DNA of 64,000 bases from Himantopus leucocephalus. Its lineage: Eukaryota; Chordata; Aves; Charadriiformes; Recurvirostridae. The stretch is taken from positions 87,131,562 through 87,195,561 of the forward strand of contig RSEF01000003.1 of NCBI GenBank assembly GCA_003993805.1, in the 5' to 3' direction. The notes beneath the pieces were generated by a model, which made no database searches, was not told the DNA's origin, and saw only the letters and a list, made by a program, of their open reading frames with translations. The translations under genes were made by a program, and so were the position numbers. This document shows, in pieces, positions 24,093-38,149 of the stretch; the stretch's first letter is position 1; each line of letters opens with the position of its first letter.

Positions 24093-26392
24093 AAGATAGG
24101 ACTAGATGGATTTGCTCCATGGCAGTGTCTGTTTCCCTCCATTGAATATATATGGAGACAAAGCTGGCTAGGTTAGACACAGACAACCCATTTTTAGACG
24201 GTTAATTTACAGAAGAGAAATATCACTTTTAGAACAGAAAACCTCAGCAAAATAGAGACAAAGTAAGCACAGTACTGCACATTAAACCCTAGTAAAGCAT
24301 TAGTGTTTAGTAAGATACATACTGCTAGATATTGTTATCCTTGAAAAAGTTCCTAGTTTGTTAGAAGTAGATGCATTAACTCTTAGTTTCTTTCCCATCT
24401 CCCATATTTCACTCGAAATAGGAGAAACAGAACCAAAACCAGAAATATATTTGAAAAACATAATGGATAATTATATATTTCATATGTACATATACAGTCC
24501 ACAATATAGAGAAACACACATCCTTAGTTGTGGGTTTAAAACAATTTCAGTACAAAATAATACTCTATACAGCTTTTTTAAGTGCCATCTATAAAAACCA
24601 GTAATTCCAGCACTAACAGGACCGGATACCAAGTTAAATAGGAAAGTATCATATTGGATACAGCACATTTTAAGTGATAAACTCTTGATTCTGAAGTTTT
24701 CTTTCCTCCATTTGCTCCCCAGAGTCTGATTTTATTGATTTTGAGGTCTGTTGTACATCAGCATCTGTTTCCCCAAAGAATCCCATGATGAGGCTGACTG
24801 ACTGGGAAAGGGGTGTGGGAGAGATTCTGTCTGTGTGTTATGAGTAGACTATTAAGGTTTGTATTTTAGTTTAGCTGGTAAGTTGCATTTTTTTTTTCTA
24901 ATTAAAATATATATTCAGGTTTGATTTGGGAAAGGAAGAAGAACTGTTTTCTACCATCGCTACAGTTTAGACTTTAAGATCTGTATTGCCTTCTAGCGGT
25001 GTCCACCGCTTTCCATTGACTGTAGGGAATTTCTTGAATGACCTTGTTCATTATTTAGGCCTTTCAACCAGGTGCTTGAAGTGAGGTAGGGTAAACCAAG
25101 CCCTACAAACTTATGTGGCAGTGTATTGTGATTTTGTGAGTTATGGAGTTGTGAGACAGGGTGCCGTTTCATTGCATTTGCTTTGTCGTTATTTTTTAAA
25201 GGGACATTGGGGAGGATATTGACACACACCCTTAACATTTGGTGGCCTTATTCCTGCTTGATAGGTGCATATTCCAAAGAACTTCTCTTCCCTGTGGCAC
25301 CCTTGTCTGAGGTATGAAGCATTTCTTTTATGTTTTCTGGGTATGTAATCTGGGGGTAAATTTTTCAGGCTTTTCCACACAGAGGATATTGCAATTGGTT
25401 CATTTATGAGCAGCAAATGGCAGAAAGTATGGCAGGTACTTATCTGAACACCTGACTTCTACACCAACCACACCTCAAAATTGAGAAATTGAGTACTTAC
25501 TTTTAAAAGTGTGTTTACTTATTCATCAAATGAGTCCAGTTTTGGATAAGAATGACCCATGTCGGTACTACATTTGCAGTAAATGCTAATACTTACATGG
25601 GAACTGGAATACTTCTGAGACTTTCAAAAGATGTGGTATATTTTGCTTTGAATATCCAATCTGGACCGTTTCCCAGACCACTAAACACTTGCTAGACTTG
25701 GGTAGCATTTTCTTCATGATTTCTCCCTGCATTTCCCAACATTAGCTAGAATATAGGATTGAAGCATCAATAAAATGACAAATCATTTGTAGCATACTTA
25801 CAGACACCCCCGCCACAAGTAATTAAGTATTCTAAACACAACTTAAAAATAAATAACTTTTTACAGTATTTCCAGGGCAGTTTTGCAGGCTTTGCATCTT
25901 GCCTTGCTATTTTTATCTGCTAGGACAGTTTTGAATCGATAGTATTTTACAAATGAAGTTTAGTTAGTTCAGAGGAAACTTTGGGTACACATGCAAGGAG
26001 ACGGGGCTAAATTTGTACCACAGTTCTGTATTTTTCAAACAAACTCAGTCTACATAGATCACAGACCTTCAGCTGGTGCAAATCAGCACAGCACTACTGC
26101 AATCATCTTTACCAGCAGCTGGGACTCTGGCATGGATAAAGCCTTTCTTGTTGAATTAATAGTGCTCTTCTTGTCAGCATCTCCTTCCCAGGCAGTCATT
26201 CTCAAGAGCACTGATTATGGCTCCTCAAACTTTTTGTGACTCGAGGGCTAGATTAATAATGACAGGCCACACAGTAACCATATTTCTTTCATCATTTATG
26301 TCTTTTTTTTGTTGCAAGGAACAGGTGCACCCAGGTCCCAGTCCCATATTTCATCAATGTTGTCTCATTTAAAGTAGCAAAAAAAGGCAACT
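24093..26392. other. AT-rich intergenic stretch, nothing recognised
   Basis: No coding signal or clear repeat on either strand. A GTAAGT at about 24873 follows T-rich sequence but closes no convincing open exon. Confidence 0.6.
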
Positions 26393-26640
26393 TTTAGTCC
26401 CCCCTGAGAAGCCTGAAAATAAAATTATGCAGGTTGGAAAATAGGAAAAGCCTTCTAGCAAGACTGCTTTGCAAATACTGGAATAGACTTCCTTTAGAAA
26501 TTACAACCTCTTTGGTGGATGTCTAATAACAGGAAAGATAAACTCATCAGGACCAAGAGAGCTATACTGCATCCTACCTCTGGGTAGGATAATGGACTAG
26601 GTGATGTCTTAGATCCTTCCTGACTTATTTTTCTCATTCA
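26393..26640 (+). mobile_element. old CR1-type LINE 3' end
   Basis: The order of motifs follows a CR1 3' region: TTATGCAGGTTGGAAAATAGG, a tract like AGGCATTGGAACAGACTACC, then GGATAATGGACTAGGTGATG and CCTTCCTGACTTATTTTTCT. Divergence is high, so this is an ancient insertion. The exact ends are uncertain. Confidence 0.7.
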
Positions 26641-26999
26641 GTAATACTACCAATTATCCTTCGGTGCATGCAAATACTACATCTCTTTCCTACGTGCCAT
26701 GACAAAAGAATTGTTCCTTTTACATTTCCTCCTGATATTGCAATATTACATTTAGTCCTTATTTGCTGTTGGTTGTTATGCATATCTGTGATCATTAATT
26801 TACAGCATCTCTCCTAAAATTTCTAAATACCATAAATTTATTAATTCAAGCTTTCAAACGGTCCAAAATGTTGTTCTAGTTCAACCAGAATGAAAGAAGT
26901 GTTACAAAGCACCAAGTTATCAAATGCAAGACAGCAACCCAAATGGGAATTCATAGTTAGTTGTGTAGTGGTCACAAATAAGGTACCAGAGAGTGAATG

Positions 27000-27330
27000 A
27001 CTCAGCCTCCCTCTGGGGGGATTATATGTAGGAATCTCTGCACAATTCTGGGTACTTCAATACCAGAAAGAGAACAACAGAACGACGGGTATGTGCAAAA
27101 AAAGCCATAAAAAGGACTGAACAGCTGGAGGAGCTGATTTATGAGGGGAGATTAAAGGAATGATGTTTGATTGTCTGCACAATGTCCAACAGCCATATGT
27201 TAACCACTTCAAGTATCCAAAGAGTGTAAACACCAAGGAAGGGAATAAATAACCAGGCTGGAACAGGAAGGTGTAGCTAAAAATACAGAAAATTAATATA
27301 CTAGGTGAAATGCTTAACAATGAGCTTTGT
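27000..27330 (+). mobile_element. old CR1-type LINE fragment (RT C-terminal region)
   Basis: CACAATTCTGGGTACTTCAA and AGCTGGAGGAGCTGATTTAT followed by GAGGGGAGATTAAAGGAA correspond to the stretch of CR1 coding for the end of the reverse transcriptase (QFW..Y.KD and EELIYEERLK-like). AATAACCAGGCTGGAACAGG matches the later 3' part. It lies downstream of the more 3' piece at 26.4 kb although both are on the plus strand, so the two are separate insertions. Confidence 0.7.
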
Positions 27331-28659
27331 TAATTACAGATAACTATCTGAAGAAAAGCAGCAGGAGTCTTATTGCTCCTAGTAAGTTCGAGAGCAAACT
27401 GGGCAAATCACTGAAAAAAACCCCCATCAGGTATCTATCTGGGGCTGGCTGGCAAGACAGCTTGCCAGCTATTATTGTTTGATATTTCTTCTTTTATGAT
27501 ATTTACAAATCAAAATGCAAAAGACAAGTTATGGCTCATTTAACTGAATTAGCCATTTACACCACTTAACCTTACCTGTCTAAAATGTTAAAACAAACAA
27601 TATACTACCCTTATGCAATCTCTGCCCACAAACACTTCCTGAAGGTATTTTCTGTCAGATATTTTTAAAATTAATAAAACCCCATAGCGCTGCACATCCA
27701 AAAAAACCCCCAAAAACAAAAAACAACCACCAAAACCAATGTTCCTAAACAACTGTTTAGAAAGCAAAGATGGAATTACTAACAGAAAACCACCATCTTC
27801 TGCTGTGTCATTCTCATGTCTCTCCCCAATGAAAGTATAAATCACTGCAGTTGTAATCCAGAATTCGGGGATTCCCATTTTCCTCTGCAGCTTCAGAAAA
27901 TGTTATTTTGCACTTCTCCTTTGCTGCCTAGCCTTCCTGTTACAACAAGAAAAGTTTGTTCCTTGTCAAAAAGCTGGAATTCCCATTTATTTGCAAAAGA
28001 GGAACTTGATATTCCCACTACCCTTGCACAAAGCCATATCATTATTTACTAATTCCTTCTTAGTCTTGCTTCTGTGTTTTAGAGATGGATTAGAAGGTGC
28101 AAAAGATAAAAATGTACTCAAGGTGGACTCCGGGGAAAGTTCCCCCTCAAAAAACATATTCCATGTGTGTATCTGTTTTGGAAATAATTAGCCTCAAGCT
28201 GAGCCATATAATGGACATAGGGGTGTTGACTTTAATGCTAGTCAATTAGCTACTCAGCAATGTAGGAAAGGAGCTTATATCAAGAGTTGGCTCATTTGAG
28301 AGAAAAGCCCAGGAGTAAACGAGTGCCTCTGCTGCTGGAAGCCCAGGCCCACAGTCCAAAGAGGGTACAAGCCAACTGAACTTTGCTGACATGCCCATAC
28401 GGCCTAGACTAGATGTTCACAGCTTTGTCTAAGGAGTACAGGCATCAAAATGCAAAATGTTTTATAAGAGTATCTAACATAGAAAGGGAAACTCTTTTTT
28501 CCTAAAAAAAGTTTTAAGATAGGTTAACCATACTGCCTTAATCCAGTGATCAAGATTACAGCTCCCAACATTCTCCATTCAAAACATTTCTAAAAAATAG
28601 AGGCTGCTTTTTCCAAAGTGAAAGATTTTGTCTTTTTAACGTCTTCCTATCTTTTAGCT
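27331..28659. other. intergenic stretch, nothing recognised
   Basis: Unique-looking AT-rich DNA with an A/C-rich low-complexity patch at about 27698-27740. No gene seen. Confidence 0.6.
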
Positions 28660-28827
28660 TTTTTCCCCTTACTTTCTTCTTTCTCTTCCACGCTATTCCT
28701 GAAGGAAGGACTCTAAAAAGTGAAAGAAGGAAAAGTGAGAAGGAAGAAAAGGAGAAAGAAAGAGAAAGGAAGATCTAAGGAATAAAAAAATCCATGAGAA
28801 ACAAAAAAAAAAAAAAAAAAAAAAAAA
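28660..28827. repeat. polypyrimidine/polypurine inverted repeat plus A27 run
   Basis: Pyrimidine-rich DNA (CTTACTTTCTTCTTTCTCTTCC at about 28668-28690) is followed, after a spacer of about 50 bases, by its near inverse complement in the purine stretch at about 28737-28772 (GGAAGAAAAGGAGAAAGAAAG). About 30 bases further on comes an uninterrupted A run at 28803-28827 and its flank. The arms could form a hairpin or H-DNA. The A run may also be the tail of an unrecognised retrocopy. Confidence 0.7.
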
Positions 28828-29750
28828 GAAAATTGGTCACTGAAAATATGTTTTAAAATCTCAGAAAAAAAGCAAAAAAAATTTGGAGAGCTCTCATCGG
28901 GATCTAGTGAGGGTCTTTCAGTTTGCTATGAATGGACATACCCTATCCCCTGGTGAAGCTACTCACAGCCATCTACCAACACTCCAGCAGAGCCATTACT
29001 CAGCAAAGGATCGATCAGGTGGAAATCCAGGACTGTGAGCAAGAAACCGTCCTGCCAAGCTGGCATCACCCACATGACCTGCTGGCTCTGGTTGCCTGCA
29101 AGGTTTAAACCCACATCCTTAAAAACAGTTAAGTGTGCTTAATGTGAGTCAATGGAAATGAGGCACCTACCTAATGGTTAGTCACCTAAATACCTTTGCA
29201 GATTGAGGTCTTATTTCAGCAAAGGGCCCTACAGGGCATTTTTTTGTCACGGGAATCGGGATTCGCCACAATACCAGTGACAGAAATTGCTGCAGAAGGT
29301 CCCCAGCCAAGCAGCTTTATTTGGAAATCTACAGCAGCAGTTACTTTTCTGAGCAAATGGGCACATTTACTCTTGATTCTCAGGGAAACATTTGCAAGAA
29401 CCATGAAATATGGAAAGACTTTTGCCGTATCATGTGTTTTCATAATAAGTTTGTCCACAAACGTGGTCTTCCAAAAGAAAAAAAAAAGAAAAAGAAAAGT
29501 GACTCAAGGAAAATGGCATCCAGGGCAGAACAGAAAGTGAGCTGACAGCCCTGTGAACCCAACACAGCCCCCAAGAAGATCTGTCTGCCAGCAGAGCCAG
29601 CTGTGGCGTCAGCCAAAGAATTCAGCCACAAATCCAGACACGGTTGCTGGAAAAACACATTCCAGGTCCTACACACCGCTGCCAAGTCCACCCCATGATT
29701 ATAGCCATGGACTTTAGAGAACCCAGAGGAAGAAGGTGAAAAGGAATAGG

Positions 29751-29805
29751 ATGAACGTTGCCTACATCGGGAAGAGGCAGAGCCAAGGCAACACTGAAAT
29801 TACCG
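29751..29805 (+). CDS. candidate first exon or exon of an unrecognised gene
   Basis: ATG at 29751 with A at -3 opens MNVAYIGKRQSQGNTEIT and runs into a perfect donor (GTAAGT at 29806), leaving one base of a split codon. An alternative acceptor (ACTTTAG, ending at 29717) would extend the same frame upstream. The one leftover base fits the two-base start of the open segment at 31353. I recognise no protein. It may be a chance pseudo-exon. Confidence 0.25.
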
Positions 29806-31352
29806 GTAAGTCCCATTTTACTTTGTTCTTGCACTATTTTAATACAGATTCTAGCTATAGTCTTTAAAAGTTTAAAGGAGATTTTGTCATTTTTGGCAGC
29901 AAACAGCTTTCTTAGCAAACATGATAATGGCCTTACATTACATGGCCTTGTGCCCCAAAGGATTCCAAAGCGTTTTACAAACTTCAGCTGATTCGTGGCC
30001 AAGGTACACAGGCACCCCTTCATCCACCACTGAAATGTGCTCAGCCTCTAGGACAACCTGTCATAAATGCTTAGCAAAGCACAGAAGCTCTCTGCAGTAT
30101 TTTAGGCTAGGATGTGATGAATGCTTCACGCTACTGAATCTGAACGAGAAGGTGGAACATAATTATGTGAGCAGAAATTCAGTTGCACACAACACTTTAA
30201 GCCCTACTCCTTCAGCTCTACACCTACTCTTAAACTCCTACTACAGTGCCTTTTAGTGTTACAGGTTGAAGACAACCTTTGCTTTCCAAAGCCTCATTTG
30301 ACAATATCCTCAGCTACATGGTTGGATTCTCCTTCCCTTCTGACTGGGGCATCTGCTGAACCCACACATAGGTGTCCCACCACAGTTTCCCAACCAGACT
30401 CAACTTCTTCTGAGACAACACTATATTAAGGCAAATAAAATTCTGGGTGAAGTCTTGCAGATCTCTTTCCTTTCAGTTATTTACTGCACAGTGATCATTT
30501 GCCACATATGATGCTTTCTTTCATAAGCACTGCTGGGTTTTAACTCTCTCCTCCACAAAAAACACACCATTTCACAAGCAGTAGGAAGTTTTCAGGCCCA
30601 GTAGCTGCCTGTCCACAGTAGGAGAATTAGTCTTAGCCACAATTTGCTTCCTTTTCCTAATTCTACAATAAAATTATCATTTTGGCTCCAAAGTCTTTAT
30701 TAAGTCACTTAATTCTTATGGCCTTTCCAAAGTCAGGAGAATATCAAATGACTTAATTCTTTAAAAAAAGCTTTATATAGCTAAGTAGATTTGTGCAAGT
30801 GCCTAAAGCAATTGAGGGGTTTTGAAGTGCAACAAACCACCTAATAAAGGTTTTCAGACACAAAGCCATCCCAAATTCATGCAATGCTGACTGTGGCTGT
30901 CATTTTAAAAGCATCAGCAGAACCCCAGATATTCTGAACAATACATAAAACCAAGCACGCTTTTAAACTTCACCTACAAGGCAGGGATGCAGGCACCTAT
31001 TTCTCTTCAAGGGATGTTAGGAAAAAAAATGCTCTCTAATTCCAGTTGCTTTCAACTTTCTCTTTTTCCCATCTCCCTAATTATTTTCCCTGGTAATGGG
31101 GTGGATTTTTACAGCTGACACTCATGCTGCATGCAATTCTGGCTCCTCCAGGGCCACCACAGACTCATCTCAGAATAATCATTGTAAGAATGTCAAATTC
31201 AGATTTTTTTTATTTTAAGCTTTTGAAAACAGACAGTATCTTCTAAATATAAAATGATTCTGGTCATGTGTGAATAACAAATATTACCCACCAGTCTGAC
31301 TCTGAAACTTTCATCCTAACTAATACTCTGCACACATTCCCATCCATTTCAG

Positions 31353-31450
31353 TACACCTGAATGTGTCAACGCAGTACTACATTGTGCAACCAAGTACAG
31401 ATCCAGGCCTTCTTCATTTAGTTGATGAACTATCACTTCACAACGAGCAG
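31353..31450 (+). CDS. candidate internal exon of an unrecognised gene
   Basis: The acceptor CCATCCATTTCAG ends at 31352 and the donor GTAGGA starts at 31451. After two bases the frame is open for 32 codons and ends in phase 0. The peptide begins HLNVSTQYYIVQPSTDPGLL and ends VDELSLHNEQ. Composition is protein-like, but I cannot assign a family. The donor end overlaps the start of the assembly-type duplication at 31448. Confidence 0.35.
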
Positions 31451-31774
31451 GTAGGAAATCTGTTACGCTCTAGCACAAATGATAAAAATATGACAAAATT
31501 GACTATATTTGCCTTAGGAAATATCTATAAATCAGGTACGCACTGGCCTTGAGAAACAGCTTCCAAAAGCTCCCACACTTTAGGAGACTTGAAATAAAAC
31601 TATTTACTACNCAGGTAGGAAATCTGTTACGCTCTAGCACAAATGATAAAAATATGACAAATTTGACTATATTTGCCTTAGGAAATATCTATAAATCAGG
31701 TACACACTGGCCTTGAGAAACAGCTTCCAAAAGCTCCCACACTTCAGGAGACTTGAAACAAAACTATTTACTAT
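31448..31774. repeat. 163-bp direct duplication around a single N (likely assembly artefact)
   Basis: Bases 31448-31610 and 31612-31774 are near-identical direct copies, separated only by the N at 31611. I count about five substitutions. It has the same structure as the duplication at 6920-7305 and the same likely cause. Confidence 0.85.
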
Positions 31775-34700
31775 ACCGTTTAACTACGTCATTGCACATC
31801 TAGTAAAAGCAAACGGACGTAACAGAGTTGAGCCTGTCAATCTCAAGCTGGGCTGAATTTCAGTGCTCTGATTTTCCTTACAAAGCTGCTCATGTTCACA
31901 AAGTGAGGAGGATGTGCTAGATCTGCATCACGTAGTCTGACTTCCCGGGTCTTTAAATCACACCCAGTTACTCCTGTGCCGGGCCCAGCAGGTTGTGCTT
32001 GGCTAAGGCATCTGCGCCTGGCATTGGTGAGTCCAGCACACAGATGTAACGCCGGGAGTCTGGTCTGATTTGAAGAGGTCCAGAGATGGAGACACTAACA
32101 TTCCCTACAGCAGTATTTTCCAAAGACTCATCTTTTCCCTGCTAAAACCTCATGCCTTATTTCCAATATGAGTTTGTCTGGCTTCAGTTTCAGGCCATTG
32201 GTTTTCATTATTCCTTGGACAAATAAACCTGTTTATAATCATACACATAGATATCCAGCTCTGACATTCCTATCCTGTCTTCTCTACGCTCCCAGAGATC
32301 TGAACAGATGAAAAAGGCAGAGTAGCTCATGTGTTAAAAAGGGGAATGCCCAGCTAGAGAAAAGACTGCAACACAAAACCCCCATTTTTTTTTAAAGAAG
32401 ACAACAGCACCCACAAAGACATGCAGTGTTTCGAGACTGCAGTCTTTCTTTGAACTTCTCACCACCAGCTCCTTGCTGGAGAGCTGCCTCCCCAGAATCC
32501 CTACCCACATTGGCTAGTGGTGAAAACACTTTTCCGTCTACAGGTTTTCTTGATGGGGGATCCAAGTTTATTCCTCGTTTTTCAAAGAGAAACATACAAT
32601 GCCAGTCTCTTCCAGTGCTTCTTTGTGCGACTGCTGCTTTCAGCTGAGGTGGCTGCAGAAAATCACACCAGCATTTTAATGAGGAATTCAGAGAAGTTAA
32701 AAGACCTTTCCATTGGTGTTTAAATCTCACACAAACAGCAGGCTGCAGCTGTAGCCTTTGCTGCCTATGGATAAATGTATTATTTTAGAACATGGCCAAG
32801 ACCTCCTTGTAGGAGGTCCTGCAGGAGTAGAGCCAACAAGTGATTATAAAAGGCAGCCTAAAGAACATTTGACACTGTTTTCTGCCTACGCTTAACAAGC
32901 ACCTCATAGTTCGGGCTGCAGTTTGCACGATTTTGGCTTTTAGAAAATATGAAACACCTTAGTAGATGGATTTTACGTCTAGGAGATTCCATCTGAGGCA
33001 CTGAACCCACCCAATTTTATTACTTATGCTTTCAAAAGGTTGGGAAAAGCTTCAAAGTCGCATCTGAAGAATTCATGAACTTATCCTTAAAAAAACCCTG
33101 GAACTCTGGCATCCATGCACTTTTTTAAATAATAAACACAGACAAAAAATTCTACTCTTCAAATAAATCTCACCAGACTTATTTTCTCAAGCAAAATTCA
33201 ATAAATTTTATTCATTATCTTGTATTTCATTTCCTTTGAATAAACAAGCCTTTATTTACTACCTCTTGAGATACCATTCAGTATGTCACACACAGCCCTA
33301 GTCCGCCTTGCGATTCAGTCACTGGGATCGAAGAATTGGTTGGCAACTGGGAACATTTGAGTCAAAAAAAAGCAAAGAGAAGAAGATGCTGACTGGGCAG
33401 AGCTACAAAGGTGAAGAGGACACCTTCCATTGTGGGAGAGAAGCTGGGACTGCTGTTGGGAACACACTTCTGAGGACTGGGGACGTGATTGCCTCCCTCA
33501 TGATTTTAATAAGATAGCCAGGGCTTGACACACAAAGGGACTCGGGCAAGGGATGACAAGCATCGCAGCGGCCATCTTAAACACTGCATGACCATTAGTC
33601 TCAAATCCACAGCACTGAACAGTCACTGGTGCTCTCTACACTGTGCACAGGACTATCAGGAGGGTGAAGATTAGATTGATAAGAGGGATCATACTGGAAA
33701 GCCAACAGAAAAACCTATGGAGAAGTGTCTTATTAATCCAAATTATTAATAATCCAAATCATTTTTCATTTTAATTTTGGGTAAAACAGTATAAACAGCC
33801 CTATAAGAATGGATTACAGCCCAGCTCTGGTCTCCCCCAAGTTACACTCACTTACTTGGATATAACATCATCTGTCAAGGTCCATGAAACTTGTATTCAT
33901 TTCTAGACAGCAGCCCAGCTTCAAAAGGAAGATCGGAAACTGTCCCTTACTGCCATAAGCTGGTGAATACTCTTCTCCTTCAATATCTTGTGAGGAAAGA
34001 ACTGCCCTAGGTTTCCCATTCCCCAGCAGTGAATAACACCATATTTATAAAGCAGTGCTAATTGCTGGTTTTTTGTCCTGACCTCACTAATACTGGTTTG
34101 TGCTGGATGTGGCTTGGACACACTTCTTGGTTTCAAGGTGTTCATCAGAGAAGCACCAAGTGTGAGGGTCCCCAAATGATGGAGGTAATGTATCCTGACA
34201 AAAAAGGTAGGAAGGGTGGAGAATCTTAAGGGTTTCACTTGTGAATTTTGACCACTGCACTGTAAGAAATGTGATGACGTGCTGGTGTTATCGGCTGCTT
34301 TTAGATGTATTGCAGTTGCTCGCCAACATGTGTTTTCTGTGGCATTCCCTGCTGCTTACCACTTGAGCTCAGAGGGACTAGAGGTGCCAATGCATCAGAG
34401 GAATAGGAAGGAACTAAAAGCCTTTTACAATATCCTGACTTGGCACCTGAAAAAAAAGGCATTCATCCACAGGAGGAGATCAGTAGAAATTTGGGGGCAT
34501 GAGACAAAAGAGGGAGAAACCAGAGTAAGGCAGCCGAACATAGGAAAAAAGGGGTATAATCAGCATAAATGACGGATCATAACAGGTTTCCACACAAGCT
34601 TGAAGCCACAAATGAAAAAAGAAATTAGAAGATCCCTTTAAAACCATTAAGGAAGGGGGAGCCTGGACAAGCAATCTAATGTATGAGAGGCAGGGCTGGA

Positions 34701-37700
34701 CTTGTGCAGGCCTTTGGCACTTAATTGGGAATGGAGCAGCTTGACTCTATCCAAGAAGGAGCTCTGAGGCTAAAAAAGAGGATGGGGGACAACATATACC
34801 ATTGAGTCCTGTAGGATTACTAGTCCTCCTTTAAGAGGTTTGAGCCTGGCAGCAGTCACCTAGGGACTCAAACACTTCAAGGCCACGCACGAAGGAGTAA
34901 GACTGCTGGAAGGCCAGTAACTAAGGAGAACTCCAGACCAAGAAAAGTCAGTGAGCCAGACGATGATGTGAGGAAAGAGCTCAGCCTCGCCCACGTGTAA
35001 AGAAAACAGCAACATGACATTTTGTTAGGCCAGTCAGCCCTCCAGCATTGCAACACTCCTTGTCCTCTGCTATCTGGCGTCAGATAGTATGTCTAATTTA
35101 AGAAATTAAGGCGGAGAACAATCTCCGTTGACTTTCACTGCTGTGTTTCTAAAAAATACGCATTGCTAAACTGAGTGCAGCTTTTCAATGAGGTCGCTGT
35201 GCTACCCAACCTGGAAAATTAATTACTGCAAATTTACCTGCAAGAACCTGGTAGTGATCCCCACCATCATCCTGCACAGCCTGTGGTTTGCAGGGCCTTA
35301 GTCTTTGTGTGCTCAGTGCTGACAAAGTTGCTCCAAAGTTATTCAGGTTAGCCCAGGAGCAGGTTAGCTCTGGATTGTTTTAAATCCTCATTCCAGAACT
35401 CAAATACAAGATTTGTGATCAAGTTGTTCGAGCTTTCACCCTTCTGCTCTGCTTTCCTTGGATGTTTTACTAAACATACCACAGCTGAAAATAAACCAAA
35501 ATGACTGCTAGGCTGTGGTAGTGAAATGAAAAGCAACTGAGCATGTCTTCCAAAGTAAGGTAAATAATATATGGCAAGTTAGGTCAATTATGCTTCATGA
35601 TTCTCAGTCAGGGTGCTAAGACCGTTACTTATTACACTGTTCACAACTAATTGCCAGCTTACCTCGTTCTCTCTTCTTTATTTTCTTTTCCACCTGATGT
35701 GGAATATGAGGATATGTAGTGTTTTCAAGTTTGGAGAGGGGGATGAAAGTGTTCTTTTCTTAAAATGTTCTTTTTTTTTGCACGTACGTAATGCCTAAAG
35801 CAGGACTGTAATGGAAATTATGGTTAAAATATTTTCTAGAGGAAAAGGTCAGCTTAAGTAAGGAAGGAGGATGATCTCATATTTCTGACAGTTCTGATAC
35901 AAGCAAATCTTAGCACCAATAAGTTATGTCATCTCTTAAATTCACATAAGCAGAATGCCTCTGTACATTTTGCAGTGTTATGACAAGGCTGTACAGAACA
36001 GGGGTAAATGCTCCATATGAGAAAGCTAGCTCTACAGGGTTACTTGTATCTATTCTTATCTTTAAATAAATCAACTGAAAATTAAAGCCGGCATGGTTTT
36101 CTGTTCTGTCTTCAGAAACCTAAGCTGTGCCACATTAAACAACATAGTAAGCATAAATTTATATTTGGCCAGAATGACACTGAAAGCTATACCTTAGTAT
36201 CTTACTCACTGAGATACTGTCCATCCTGACCTTGGCTACAGCTTCATATTTTACACACCATTACTGTCATAGTAACAGACAGAGCCAACAATAATTTGCT
36301 CATACAATTTACAATACATTGTCTCCCAGCCACACTGAGGGCTCTTTAACCATCAGCAGATGTGTTGCTTGTATTAGCTATATTTGAACAAAGCAGAATC
36401 TATTCAGCCCTAAAGTCCCTATGGCTGCTTGGCTGTGTCTTGAGCTTAGTGCATAGCTAATTTGGTGTTCATACCACTGTAACTAATTACAGCATGGCTG
36501 AGGAGTTTCAGAAGTTTTAGCCCACAACCTGCTGTCTGAATTTCACGCGTTTCTCCCATTCCTGGCATCAGAGTTTTAGGAATCTATCCTCAGAGAGGTT
36601 AATCAGGAACTAATACGGCAGCAGTTCTGTGATGTTCAGCCCTTTAAATTGTTTCTGTGTGAATACTATCGAAAGCGTCTTTCCCCATAACCCTACAAAC
36701 ATTAAAGGTAATTTTTTAAATGCTCAATATTTGCCCTGCATTACCGAGTCACAAAATCTCACACAAACCTATATATTAACCTTCCTAAAAAGAAACTAAT
36801 GTAAAGAAGATGAAACGCAATAACTGTTGTCCCGCAAGAAAGACATTTATAGGCTGTGGTGTTCATTACGGTGTAGGTGTGGACCTATCTCTGAAGACAA
36901 AGGCATTAAGAAAGAGGAGACTGGAGAGAAAAAGAGGCAACTCCTTCATTCCAGGTTTAGCTTCCTGATACAGCAATACAAATGTATCCAGCACAGTGCA
37001 ATAAAGAACACAGCTATCATTACATTTTTTCTGGGTATAAAGCCATCCTGACCTGGTGAAAACTCTCAGCTAGGATCAACAAATAACTTAAACCTGTTGT
37101 CCTGAACTTGAATTTATTTGGGCGGAGAAGCTATCTGGCTTCAGAGATCAGTAGGCAGAGAGCTAAAACGACTACTTTTAACAGCTGCAGTAGGCAAAGA
37201 CTCGCCTTCCCAGAAAATTACCCAACCAATTTTTGCTTTGTATTAAAACAGTATGAAGGAAAAAGAAATAGCTCAGAATTTTGCAATATATTTTACATTT
37301 TTGCTAATTTTTGCTCCTTTACTTTTCAGAATAAGAGCCAGAGGATGAAGAAGGCGGCAAGTCTGAAATAGCTGGGATTGACTTACGCGGCCTGTATTTT
37401 CCTCTGCCAACTTGCCGCTTCTTCTATCAGTAGTTCCTTGCACGTTTTACTCAGTGTCTTTTTAATACCTTCATCCCGTCACTTATTTCCCTTCCTAGTA
37501 TCCATAATATCCCTCCCTGACATCTGCCTATTAAACCCACCGTGGTAGCACAATGTAGAACACGGTGTTTATTGCCTATTGCCTATTTTGCTTTTTGCCT
37601 ATTTTGACCGTATGGCTCCACAGACCAAAGATTTTTCTCTTAAGCTCTTAGGCCAACCTGCAAGGGAATTGCACGGCTGTAGAGGAGTGCTCTTACGCTC

Positions 37701-38149
37701 ACTAGAAAAAGAATGTAGGTTCAGAATCTCCTCTTCTTCTTCTTACTGCTTCCACAGGAGATAGTATTTCTCTGAGCTGATCCCCAGCTGCTTTATTGGC
37801 CCCTTGAGTCCATTGCCAGATAATACATAACCCCAAACAGCCTTGAGTTTGCTGGAAGTTCCTCCAAAGGTCTGGATGCAGGAACACTGCATCCCAGAAA
37901 AAGGCAGTTTTACACTTCCTCCCCTGGGTGTCCTTTTTGCTCCTTGGACATAGTAGAGCATCCGGACTTCATATTTCATTTCTTTCTCTCTGCTTCCCTT
38001 TCTGCAGTCCTGATGCACGTCAGGCCTCCTGCCTCTTTGCAAAATCCAGGTGAATTTGCTGGGAAGTTCGATGTTGGTCTAATTACTGCAGACTGGATGT
38101 TTAATCCTTCTTCTGCTTCTCTTTGAAGGATCACAATGCCTGAACTGTC
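31775..38149. other. intergenic stretch, no gene recognised
   Basis: No open frame with both plausible splice sites and a recognisable peptide. The sequence around 37400-38150 may be further 3' sequence of the minus-strand L1-type relic, but I cannot match it to a known part of the element. Confidence 0.5.
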
